Shown here in pieces: positions 1 through 7,239 of a stretch of 15,674 bases of DNA (the first letter of the stretch is position 1; each line of letters starts with the position of its first letter). Below the pieces are notes generated by a model. That model saw nothing but the letters and a program-made list of their open reading frames with translations. It was not told the origin of the DNA and made no database searches. The stretch is from Chloroflexota bacterium. Its GTDB lineage: Bacteria > Chloroflexota > Dormibacteria > CF-121. Made by a program: the position numbers and the translations under genes. The stretch lies in contig VBGO01000108.1 in NCBI GenBank assembly GCA_005882525.1, forward strand, positions 1 to 15,674. The letters run 5' to 3'.

Positions 1-637
1 AGGCGGCCTCCCGGAAGCGGCGGTCGAGGAGCAGCCAGGCGAGCAGGGTGACCGGCGTCACTTTCAGGACCGCGGCCACGCCGAGCGCGGCGCCGAAGCC
101 CGGCTTGCCCTGGACGATGCCAGCGATGCCGGCGGTGACCAGCAGCAGGATCAGGAGGTTGGTCTGACCCTGCACGGCGTCCACCCAGAGGGGATAGAAG
201 GTGACGGTCGCGCAAACGATCGCCGTCACGGCGCCCGCCGACGGCCGCAGCCACCGAAGGGTGAGCAGCAGGGCGGCGGCGAGCGATGCCTGCTCGACGA
301 TCATCCAGAGAACGTTCGCAGCGGCATCCGGAAGCAGGCCGAGGGGTGCGACCAGCAGCGCGAAGGCCGGTGGATAGATGAAGGCGGGACGCAGGGTCGG
401 GTCGGGGAACGGATGATGGAGGAAGGGGGCATAGAGCGGCTGCCCGTGCCAGGCCGCTCGGCCCGCCGCCAGGTAGGCGTCCAGGTCCTGATGGTGCAGC
501 CCGGCTCCGGTTAGCACGAGGACGTAGATCGCCAGCGCCGAGCCCATCAGTCCGGTCTGGGCGACAAAGGCCGGCCGAACCCTCCGGACCGCCGGGGCGG
601 CCGCGCCCGCCGGAGCCGCGAAGGGAGGCGTCGACAC
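1..637 (-). CDS. GT87-like (DUF2029) polytopic membrane glycosyltransferase, C-terminus beyond window
   Basis: I translated this frame by hand. It is open for 212 codons from a GTG at 637 and runs off the left edge. After a Pro/Ala-rich cytosolic start there is a first membrane helix (about 31-46). An outer-loop acidic motif HHQDLDAY (D51, D53) follows, then AAWHGQPLY and FIYPPAFALLVAPLGLLP, which is the usual Y/P-rich loop of GT87 proteins. QGQ (156-158) and LKVTP (K192) complete the pattern. GT87 enzymes such as mycobacterial PimE are GT-C mannosyltransferases that use polyprenyl-phosphate sugars on the outer face. The actual sugar and acceptor are unknown. Layout and spacing closely match the protein at 4715-6028 (LKVSP also at residue 192), so the two are probable paralogues. 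No good Shine-Dalgarno precedes the GTG, but a TTATAG box lies only about 8 nt upstream, so the message could be leaderless or the true start could be the ATG at 547. Confidence 0.8.
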   Translation of the reverse strand, partial: MSTPPFAAPAGAAAPAVRRVRPAFVAQTGLMGSALAIYVLVLTGAGLHHQDLDAYLAAGRAAWHGQPLYAPFLHHPFPDPTLRPAFIYPPAFALLVAPLGLLPDAAANVLWMIVEQASLAAALLLTLRWLRPSAGAVTAIVCATVTFYPLWVDAVQGQTNLLILLLVTAGIAGIVQGKPGFGAALGVAAVLKVTPVTLLAWLLLDRRFREAA

Positions 638-695
638 TGCCCAGCTATAACGGCCGGGAGAAGGGGTTCCTCACACTCGGCGTTACACCGTCGTC
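638..695. promoter_or_regulatory. Divergent intergenic region with a shared TATA-like box
   Basis: These 58 bases separate two outward-facing membrane-protein genes, so promoters for both must lie here or overlap the gene ends. The only A/T-rich element is TATAAC at 646-651 on the plus strand, read as TTATAG on the minus strand. It could serve as a -10 element in either direction. I see no convincing -35 hexamer at 16-18 nt on either strand. Assignment is by position and weak sequence similarity only. Confidence 0.3.
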
Positions 696-2015
696 ATGGC
701 TGGCGCCCCACCGCCGGCCGGTGGACTTCGGGCGTCGCTGACCCGGGTCGCCGCCCGGCTGACCACCCCCGTTGCCTACCTCGCCGTCCTCGGCGGTCTC
801 CAGGTGCTGCTCCTCTGGGTGCTCCGCGAGCACGTCGGCCTCTGGCCGGCGCTGGCTGGCACGGTGGGCTGGCTGGGCCTGCTGGCACTGCTCATCTGGA
901 CCGCCGGCCGGTGGCGGCTCAAGCTGCTCGGCATCGCTGGGTTGGGGGTCGTGACTGCGATCGCTCCGACGCTGGTCGCGATCGTCGAGCGGCCGCGGAT
1001 CGGCTTGACGATGGAGCACGACGGCCTGCTCCAGCTCGAGTCCGCCGTCGACCGCGTCCTGCAGGGCCAGCCAATCTACGGCGTCGACTGGTCGAACACG
1101 CCGATGGCGAATGTCGGCTGGCAGCTGACACCAGGGCAAAACCCGGCGCTGCACCACCTGGCGTACTACCCGCTCGCGGTGCTGGTCGGCGTTCCCGTCC
1201 GGCTCCTCACCGATGCGTGGCATCTGCCGTTCGACTATCGGCTGGTGCTGATCGGTTTTGCGGTACTCGGGTTGATGGCGATTGCCGCGCTGCCGATCGC
1301 GGCCGAGCGCCGCTTCATGATCATCACCGCCATCTTCGTCAGCCCGCTGATCACGCTCTATCTCTGGGCGGGCCGCAACGACATCGAATTCCTCGCGGTC
1401 GTGTTTCTCAGCATCGCCCTGCTTGCCCGGGGCCACGCCATCCTCGCCGCCGGGGCGCTCGGCGTCGCCGTCGCCCTGAAACCGTTCGCGCTGATCGCCG
1501 TGCCCTTTCTGTTGCTGGTGCTCGTCGTCCGGTGGCGGGCCGATCGTTCTGGTCGCGACCTGGCGGTTGGCCTGCTCGCGTTGGGGGCGGTGCCGGCAGC
1601 CACAATCCTTCCATTCTTCCTCGCCAATCCGGGTGCCTTCTGGACCGACGTGGTTCTTTACACGAGCGGCGGCATCCCGGATGCCTATCCGATCCGCGGC
1701 TACGGATTTGGGGAAATCCTTTACGGCCTGCACGTCATCGGACGGCGCACCGACGGCTTTCCGTTTGCCATCTTCGAGGTTGCGGCCGCGGCACCGGTGC
1801 TCTGGATCGCCGGGCGCGCCTTCCTGCGACGGCCGACGGGCGCGCGCTGGATGGCCGGCTACGCCCTGTTGCTGCTGGCCTCCACCTTCTTCGCCCGCTT
1901 CTTCAATGACAACTACGCCGCCCTCGTCGTGACGCTGCTCCTCTGCGTCCTCCCGCTTGGATCGTTGAGCCTGGCTCCGGCCTCCCCGAACCGGGCCGAG
2001 CGGGTCGCGGCCTGA
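696..2015 (+). CDS. Polytopic membrane protein, GT-C / GT87-like glycosyltransferase
   Basis: The 439-residue product is almost entirely hydrophobic helices joined by short basic loops. After a basic N-terminus come two or three helices (about 25-95). A large extracytoplasmic loop then holds MEHDG (E107-D109), GQPIYGVDW and HHLAYYPL. GRND (226-229) lies in a later loop, and LKPF (261-264) follows a helix, echoing the GQ...KP pair of GT87 proteins. These features fit a polyprenyl-phosphate-dependent sugar transferase acting on the outer face of the membrane. The match is looser than for its neighbours and no substrate can be named. The ATG at 696 is the first ATG in the frame and has no clear Shine-Dalgarno. 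The TGA overlaps the next gene's ATG by one base (TGATG), so translation is probably coupled within a three-gene operon. A long antisense open frame here is a GC-skew shadow. Confidence 0.75.
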   Translation: MAGAPPPAGGLRASLTRVAARLTTPVAYLAVLGGLQVLLLWVLREHVGLWPALAGTVGWLGLLALLIWTAGRWRLKLLGIAGLGVVTAIAPTLVAIVERPRIGLTMEHDGLLQLESAVDRVLQGQPIYGVDWSNTPMANVGWQLTPGQNPALHHLAYYPLAVLVGVPVRLLTDAWHLPFDYRLVLIGFAVLGLMAIAALPIAAERRFMIITAIFVSPLITLYLWAGRNDIEFLAVVFLSIALLARGHAILAAGALGVAVALKPFALIAVPFLLLVLVVRWRADRSGRDLAVGLLALGAVPAATILPFFLANPGAFWTDVVLYTSGGIPDAYPIRGYGFGEILYGLHVIGRRTDGFPFAIFEVAAAAPVLWIAGRAFLRRPTGARWMAGYALLLLASTFFARFFNDNYAALVVTLLLCVLPLGSLSLAPASPNRAERVAA

Positions 2016-3616
2016 TGGCGCTCGCCCGCCGGCAGTGGGACGCCCTCCCTGCCGCGCCCCGGACCCGTCTCCTGCCGCAGGGTTGGCGGTGGCCGGCGGT
2101 GTTCGGTGGCGTCCTCTGCCTGCTGACCGTGCCGCCAATCCTGCTCGCCGCCCTCGGCGCCCCGTCGGGCCGCGTCTTTTCTGGTTACGTCGTCATCGCG
2201 CGGGACGCTTATGTCTACCAGGCGATGGGACGCGCCGGCTGGCACGGCGCCTGGCTTTTCCACCCCGCCTATACCTCCGAGTCCTTGCCCGGGATCCTGC
2301 TCTATCCCTGGTACCTCTGGCCGGCGCACCTGGTGGGGTGGGCCTCCGGACCGTGGCTCTATCACCTGTCCCGATTGACGGCGGCGGCGGCATTGCTGGC
2401 GGCGGTCTGGCTGCTGATCAGGGAGTTGTTCCGCCCCCGGTTACTGCGGCGCTGGGCCTTCATCCTCTGCGTGCTGGGTGGAGGGGTCGGCGCGTTGCTG
2501 CCGAATGACCTGCGGCTCGGACCCTTGATCACCCGCGCGACCGAGATGAGCTCTCCCGGCAGCAGTGTCGCCGACATCATTTCGATGGCGCCGCACCTGC
2601 CGTGGGCGCTGGCGTTGATGTGCTGGACGATAGTGGTGGCGCTGCGGCTGCGTCACGCCGCCCCGCGCCCACTGCTCGCCAGCGGCCTGCTGGCGGTCGT
2701 CGGCCTGCAGCTCATCTATCCCCAGCTGGCGCTGCTGGCCGTGATCGCCATCGGTGGGTGGTCGCTGGCGCGCGGTCGACGCCGGGCGCTGTGGTTTGCA
2801 ATCGGCTCGGGGCTGGTCCAGGTGCCCTACCTCGGTTATCTGCTCTGGGTCTGGCAGACGACACCGGCCATCTTGCGCGTCATCCGCCCGGCGCTCGAGG
2901 TCGGCGATCCCTTTGGCTTCCTGGTGCTCTCGCACCTGGTCGCCACCGGCCTGATCTTCATCGCCGTCGTGAGTCGCCGGTTACGCGGCGACCTCCTGCT
3001 GCCGGCGCTCTGGATTGTCGGCATGACGGTCTTCATGTTTGCCCCGGGAATCAGCGGCACACTCGGCCGCAGCTTCATGGCGAGCTCGGTGCCCTTCGGG
3101 CTGTGCGCCACCCCCGGATTGCTCGTGGTGCTTCGCCGGCTGCGCACCGTCCGCTGGCGCCGCCGGGTACTGGCCAGCACGCTCGCTGCATCGAGCTTCT
3201 TCGGCCTCTTCAGCCTGGCGCAGCCGTACTGGATCGCCGCCTTCCGCCTGGATCCGAACGCCGAGTACGAAAGCCGGGCCGAAGCGGCGCTGCTCGCGCG
3301 GCTCGCGCCCCATGTCTCCGCGCACGACGTGGTGTTGACCACCTACCTCGACGGCATCTTCGTGCCTGCCCAGACCGACGCGCGCGTTTTCGTCGGGCAC
3401 CCGGAGATGACGATCGACGCGGCGCGAAAGTCTGCGCAAGCCCTCCGCTTCTTCAGCGGGATGAGTGGGACCGAGGGGGCGGCCTTCCTCACGGCCAACG
3501 GCATCGATTACGTCCTGGTCACGGATCCGGGTTTCGTCGAACGCTTGTCGGCCGACCCATCCCTGCGCCTGACGGATCATGAGGGTGAGGCGGCGCTGTT
3601 TCGGGTGGCTTCGTGA
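2015..3616 (+). CDS. Large polytopic membrane protein, putative GT-C glycosyltransferase with C-terminal soluble domain
   Basis: The protein has 533 residues. A basic cytosolic start leads into a helix at about 28-48. The first outer loop carries VVIARDAYVYQAMGRAG (D64), then WLFHPAYTSES and YPWYLWPAHL, an arrangement typical of GT-C enzymes with a catalytic acidic residue in loop 1. Around ten helices follow to about residue 405. The last 125 residues look soluble: LAPHVSAHDVVLTTYLDG, RVFVGHPEMTIDAARKSAQALRFF and GIDYVLVTDPG resemble the C-terminal domain often seen in bacterial and archaeal membrane proteins of the PMT/DUF2298-like kind. Those proteins are mostly uncharacterised, and transferase activity is inferred from topology. 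Translation is coupled to both neighbours: the upstream stop overlaps its ATG, and its own TGA lies inside the GTGA of the next gene. Confidence 0.72.
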   Translation: MALARRQWDALPAAPRTRLLPQGWRWPAVFGGVLCLLTVPPILLAALGAPSGRVFSGYVVIARDAYVYQAMGRAGWHGAWLFHPAYTSESLPGILLYPWYLWPAHLVGWASGPWLYHLSRLTAAAALLAAVWLLIRELFRPRLLRRWAFILCVLGGGVGALLPNDLRLGPLITRATEMSSPGSSVADIISMAPHLPWALALMCWTIVVALRLRHAAPRPLLASGLLAVVGLQLIYPQLALLAVIAIGGWSLARGRRRALWFAIGSGLVQVPYLGYLLWVWQTTPAILRVIRPALEVGDPFGFLVLSHLVATGLIFIAVVSRRLRGDLLLPALWIVGMTVFMFAPGISGTLGRSFMASSVPFGLCATPGLLVVLRRLRTVRWRRRVLASTLAASSFFGLFSLAQPYWIAAFRLDPNAEYESRAEAALLARLAPHVSAHDVVLTTYLDGIFVPAQTDARVFVGHPEMTIDAARKSAQALRFFSGMSGTEGAAFLTANGIDYVLVTDPGFVERLSADPSLRLTDHEGEAALFRVAS

Positions 3617-4764
3617 CGCGGCGGCTGGACCGGGCCATGCTCGCCCTGGTCGTGGCGCTGGCCGCGGCCGGCGTGATCGTGATCGTTTCGCAACCGGCGG
3701 CATCGCGGCTAAGCTCCGACTTCACCATCAACTACAGCGCCGGCCTGCTGATCCGGGACGGCTACCTGACCGCCCCGTACCAGCAGGCGGAGCTCGGCGA
3801 CGTGATGCGGCGGGTGGCGCCGGATGGCGCGATCGACCCCCGGCTCCCGTTCAGCTTGCCGCTGGCCGCCGGGTTGCCCTACGCGGCGCTCTCGCTGCTG
3901 CCGCTGGACGTCGCCTTTCGCCTCTTCCAGCTGGTCTCCATCGGGCTGCTGCTGCTTGCGGTCGCACTGCTCCAACGTGCGTTGCCCCTGCCACGGAGCG
4001 CGCCGCGGCTGGCCGTGCTCGGCCTGCTGGCCGCCGTTCCCACCTGGGCCACCCTGACCGAGGGACAACCCACCGCGTGGCTCGCCCTCGGCGGCGCCAT
4101 GGCTGTGCTGGCCCTGCGCGTGGATTCGCTGGCGCTGGCGGCCGGCGCGGGCGCGCTGCTCGCGGTGAAACCGCAGTATCTGCCGGCCTACCTGACCATC
4201 CTGTTCGCCGCGCGCCGCTGGTGGTCGCTGGCCGCCGCCTCCTCGGGCGCCGGGTTACTCCTGCTGAGTCCGCTGGCCGGCGGCGTCGGTGGCCTGAGCG
4301 CGATGGTCCACAACGCGCTGAGCGCGAACCAGGCCGTCCTGGTCCGCTTGAACGAGTCGTGGATCGGCCTCTTCGGAGCGGCCCTCCCGGCGGCGGCCGC
4401 GACCTGGTTGGCGATTGCGCTCTACCTGGGGGTGCTGGTGGGGCTCGTCCTGCTGGCGTGGCGCCGGGTCGCCTTCGCCGCGCTCGCCGGGGCGATGACG
4501 GCGCTGGCGTCGCCCCACGCGCTGCCCCATGACCTCCTGATCCTGGCGGTGCCGGCGTGGCTCGCCATGGTGCTCTACCGCGACGGGGCGCTGCCAACCA
4601 TCGTTCCGTGCTTGCTGCTGATCGACCTCGCGCTGCTCTTCGACCTGCACGGCTTCGATCTGCCGGTGGGCCCGATCGCCATGACACTGGTCGTCGGCTG
4701 GTACGGGTGGCAGTTCAGGCAGCGGATTGCGCGGCGCCGGCCGACGATGGATCGAGCCGCCTGA
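3613..4764 (+). CDS. GT87-family (DUF2029) membrane glycosyltransferase
   Basis: The 383-residue product has the clearest GT87 pattern in the plus-strand trio. A first helix spans about 8-26. The outer loop has SSDFTINYSAGLLIRDGYL (D36, candidate catalytic Asp), then PFSLPLAAGLPYAALSLLPL (80-99), TEGQPT (EGQ 150-152) and AVKPQYLPAYL (K186-P187-Q188). The Asp and the EGQ/KPQ motifs are characteristic of GT87 enzymes, which transfer mannose or other sugars from a polyprenyl-phosphate carrier; the donor and acceptor here are unknown. It starts with GTG at 3613, overlapping the previous stop by 4 nt, so it is the last gene of a coupled operon. Its final 50 bp overlap the 3' end of the opposite-strand gene, and no terminator is visible between the two. 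Confidence 0.85.
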   Translation: MTRRLDRAMLALVVALAAAGVIVIVSQPAASRLSSDFTINYSAGLLIRDGYLTAPYQQAELGDVMRRVAPDGAIDPRLPFSLPLAAGLPYAALSLLPLDVAFRLFQLVSIGLLLLAVALLQRALPLPRSAPRLAVLGLLAAVPTWATLTEGQPTAWLALGGAMAVLALRVDSLALAAGAGALLAVKPQYLPAYLTILFAARRWWSLAAASSGAGLLLLSPLAGGVGGLSAMVHNALSANQAVLVRLNESWIGLFGAALPAAAATWLAIALYLGVLVGLVLLAWRRVAFAALAGAMTALASPHALPHDLLILAVPAWLAMVLYRDGALPTIVPCLLLIDLALLFDLHGFDLPVGPIAMTLVVGWYGWQFRQRIARRRPTMDRAA

Positions 4765-6028
4765 CCGACGCCTGCGCCTGCTCCGTGCGGAGCATCCGCA
4801 GTAAGAGGCTCCAGAGCAGCAGCATGCCGAACAGCTTGACCGAGGTGCCGGCCAGCATCAGCGCGGCCTGCGGGGCGGAGTGGAGCTGCAGGTCGGCGGG
4901 CAGCGGGAAAGCGCGCCGGTCGAGCCAGCACATCGCGTAGGCGCCGAACAGCCACCAGGCGTAGCGCGCGCCCGGCCGGCGGACCGAGATCCAGGCGGCC
5001 CCGGTCGCCATCGGCAGCAGCAGCGTGACCAGGTGGTGCTGCCAGGTGACGCTGCTCACAATCAGCAGCGAGGTGATCAGGGCCGCCACCCCGAGGCGCA
5101 GCGTCCAGGCCTGGCTCAGATCGCTCCCCCGCGGCCGTGCGCACCAGAGGGTGACGCCGATGACGGTGACGGCGGCGGCGCCGATCACCACTTTGGCCAC
5201 CGTCTCGGTCGCACCACCAAAGACGTTAGGGGCGAGCTGCACGACGCGACTGACCAGTCCGTCGATCGACCCGTTGTCCCAGTTCGCCGTGCCCAGGCCG
5301 ATGCGAGGCAGCACGAGTGTGAAAAATTGCCAGCTGCCGGGGGCGGCGAGCACGGTGACCACGGTGACGGCGATCAGCGCCGCGCTGCCGAACACCGCGA
5401 CGCGCCAGCGGCCAAGCCGGGCGAACAGGGGGATCAGGAAGACCGGCGAGACTTTGAGCGAGGCCGCGGTCGCGATGAAGGCGCCGGCGAGGCCGCTGCG
5501 CCGTCGGAGCGCAGCCCAGAGCGCGGCCGTGACCAGCAGCAACCACACGGTCGCCACCTGCTGAAACTTGAGGTTCAGATAGACGGGCATGAAGCCGAAG
5601 GCGGCGAGCAGGAACAGCCGGCGGCCCGCCCGTGACAGCTCCGGGTGAAGGCGAAGCAGCAGCGCCAGTGAGCCGAGAAAGGCGCCGTGCACGGCGAGCA
5701 GCCAGATGCGGGCCGCGCCGACCAACCCCAGTGGGGTGAGCGGCGCCAGCACTTCGGCGAAAAACGGCGGATAGATGTAGGCGACGACCCACGCCTGGGT
5801 ACCCCAGGACTGTTTGAAGTCGGCGTAGATGTCGGTGCCGTGGGCGGCGGCCTGCGCACCGCTGAAGTAATTGACGAAGTCGAAGCGGAGCGCGGCCGGC
5901 GTCAGCGTCACCCATTGGACCACCGACCAGGTGACGTAGTAGGCGGCGATCACGATGAGGAGCAGCAGCAGAACGCGCTCGCGAAAGGCCGCCTCGTACA
6001 GCCGCCGGATGCCGTACCAGCGTCTCAT
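4715..6028 (-). CDS. GT87-family (DUF2029) membrane glycosyltransferase
   Basis: I chose the ATG at 6028, which overlaps the upstream gene's stop as ATGA, giving 437 residues. The frame stays open further upstream to 6376, but that extension is Arg/Pro/Ala-rich antisense-like sequence inside the neighbouring gene. A basic start leads to the first helix (17-38). The outer loop has ALRFDFVNYFSGAQAAAHG (D50, candidate catalytic Asp) and YIYPPFFAEVLAPLTPLG. KFQQVATVW (about 154-162) stands where relatives have GQ, and SLKVSPVFLIP (K192) follows. These fit GT87. NWDNGSIDGLVSRVV and TWQHHLVTLLLP are later loop motifs also common in the family. It resembles the gene at 1-637 in spacing and motifs. 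It is the last gene of the minus-strand operon, and its 3' end runs 50 bp into the convergent plus-strand gene. Confidence 0.85.
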   Translation of the reverse strand: MRRWYGIRRLYEAAFRERVLLLLLIVIAAYYVTWSVVQWVTLTPAALRFDFVNYFSGAQAAAHGTDIYADFKQSWGTQAWVVAYIYPPFFAEVLAPLTPLGLVGAARIWLLAVHGAFLGSLALLLRLHPELSRAGRRLFLLAAFGFMPVYLNLKFQQVATVWLLLVTAALWAALRRRSGLAGAFIATAASLKVSPVFLIPLFARLGRWRVAVFGSAALIAVTVVTVLAAPGSWQFFTLVLPRIGLGTANWDNGSIDGLVSRVVQLAPNVFGGATETVAKVVIGAAAVTVIGVTLWCARPRGSDLSQAWTLRLGVAALITSLLIVSSVTWQHHLVTLLLPMATGAAWISVRRPGARYAWWLFGAYAMCWLDRRAFPLPADLQLHSAPQAALMLAGTSVKLFGMLLLWSLLLRMLRTEQAQASVRRLDPSSAGAAQSAA

Positions 6029-7239
6029 GCGGCTCGAACCTTGGGCGTGGCGACCTGACTCGCCATCACCACGCGGCGGTGCCAGGCGAGGAGCAGCAGG
6101 GCGACCGGGATGGCGGTGAAGCCGTTGAAGAATCCGGCGTGCCATCCGACGAAGTAAGCAAAGGGGACGATGGCGAACGCCCACAAGGCGATCTCGGCGA
6201 CCGGGTCGGCCCAGCCGCGAAGGTCCGGCGCCAGAAGGAAGGCGAGCACCGGCAACAGCAGGACGGCATCGAAGGAGTGGACGTACGGCAGGAGGGCGAA
6301 CCAGAGCAGGAGGGCGGTCAGGCCTCGAGCCAGCGGTGCGCGGACGCGCCGCAGGGCCCACAGGCCGTACCCACATCCGGCCATGAGGACGAGCAGCAGC
6401 GCGATAGTCTTGACGCTGCCCGTCAGCGCCGGATAGTAGAGGCTATGGACCGAGGCAATATCGGGCTGGGGGCCCTGGACGGCACGCCAGTGCGAGAGGA
6501 TCTCGTTCGGCCAATGGATAAGGCTGCCCGGCAGGGCCACGGCCGCGGCGGCGAAGGCGAGCGCGCTGCCGGCCGCGAAACTGATCAGCAAGCGCCGCGC
6601 GGCGGGCGGCTGGAGGAGCGCGATCACGACCGGCAACGCCAGGCCGAGGTTCGGCTTGATCCAGACCAGCGTCAGGGCCAACCCGCCCGCCACCGGCTGC
6701 CCCCGCGCCGCCAGGTACCAGGCGGCGGCGAAGCCGAGGAACACCAGCGCACTCACCTGACCCTGGAAGATGTTGAAGAAGGCGATGGGAGAGAGGGCGG
6801 CGACCGCGACCGCGAGCCGCCAGCGTGAGGCGGGCCAGCCCAGGCAGGCCAGGATGAGCCAGGCGCCGATGGCGATCGCCAGCAGCATGAGGGCGGCGAA
6901 GATTGGATAGACCACCCGCCACTCGAGACTGGTCAGGGGTTCCAGCCCCAGCGCCAGCCAGGGGCCCTCGGGATAGGGGAGGAAATCGTAGTAGCGGGAG
7001 TCGCCGGGCGTGACCTGGGCGGGTGCGTTGTAGAGCGCCTCCTCGGTGCGGCTGAGGGCGGCCCAGTCGTAAGGATCGCCGCCGTGCGCGGCCACCGTGG
7101 CCGCCGCGAAGAAGGCACGGAAATCCTGGCCGGCGGTCGGCGCTCCGGCGAGCTGTCGGGCGTAGGCCAGCAGCAGGGCCACCGTGAAGATGACAAACAG
7201 CCGTTGGCGCCGGCGAAGGCCGCGCTCTGCCGGGGTCAT
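6025..7239 (-). CDS. GT87-family-like membrane glycosyltransferase
   Basis: The ATG at 7239 overlaps the upstream TGA (ATGA), and the product is 404 residues. The open frame upstream of this ATG is antisense-like and lies within the neighbouring gene. After a basic N-terminus and first helix (about 12-30), the outer loop carries GQDFRAFFAAATVAAHGGDPY (D39, candidate catalytic Asp), then a Tyr/Pro-rich DFLPYPEGPWLALGLEPL. FQGQVSALVFLG (GQ 160-161) and VWIKPNLGLALP (K195-P196) are the two remaining GT87 hallmarks. It probably transfers a sugar from polyprenyl phosphate to an outer-face acceptor; donor and acceptor are unknown. It is coupled by 4-nt overlaps to both the preceding and the following gene. 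The paired AAHG...Y loop is shared with the gene at 4715-6028, suggesting an old duplication. Confidence 0.82.
   Translation of the reverse strand: MTPAERGLRRRQRLFVIFTVALLLAYARQLAGAPTAGQDFRAFFAAATVAAHGGDPYDWAALSRTEEALYNAPAQVTPGDSRYYDFLPYPEGPWLALGLEPLTSLEWRVVYPIFAALMLLAIAIGAWLILACLGWPASRWRLAVAVAALSPIAFFNIFQGQVSALVFLGFAAAWYLAARGQPVAGGLALTLVWIKPNLGLALPVVIALLQPPAARRLLISFAAGSALAFAAAAVALPGSLIHWPNEILSHWRAVQGPQPDIASVHSLYYPALTGSVKTIALLLVLMAGCGYGLWALRRVRAPLARGLTALLLWFALLPYVHSFDAVLLLPVLAFLLAPDLRGWADPVAEIALWAFAIVPFAYFVGWHAGFFNGFTAIPVALLLLAWHRRVVMASQVATPKVRAA

Noticed and set aside
645..2138. Minus-strand 497-codon open frame antisense to the gene at 696-2015
   Set aside because: The product is Arg/Gln/Asp/Gly-rich with no domain or hydrophobic pattern, as expected for the shadow of a GC-rich membrane-protein gene. 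The plus-strand frame gives clean helices and coupled overlaps.
6029..6376. Upstream extension of the GT87 gene that starts at 6028
   Set aside because: The extra residues are Arg/Pro/Ala-rich and overlap the preceding gene in another frame. The ATGA overlap at 6025-6028 is a typical coupled start.
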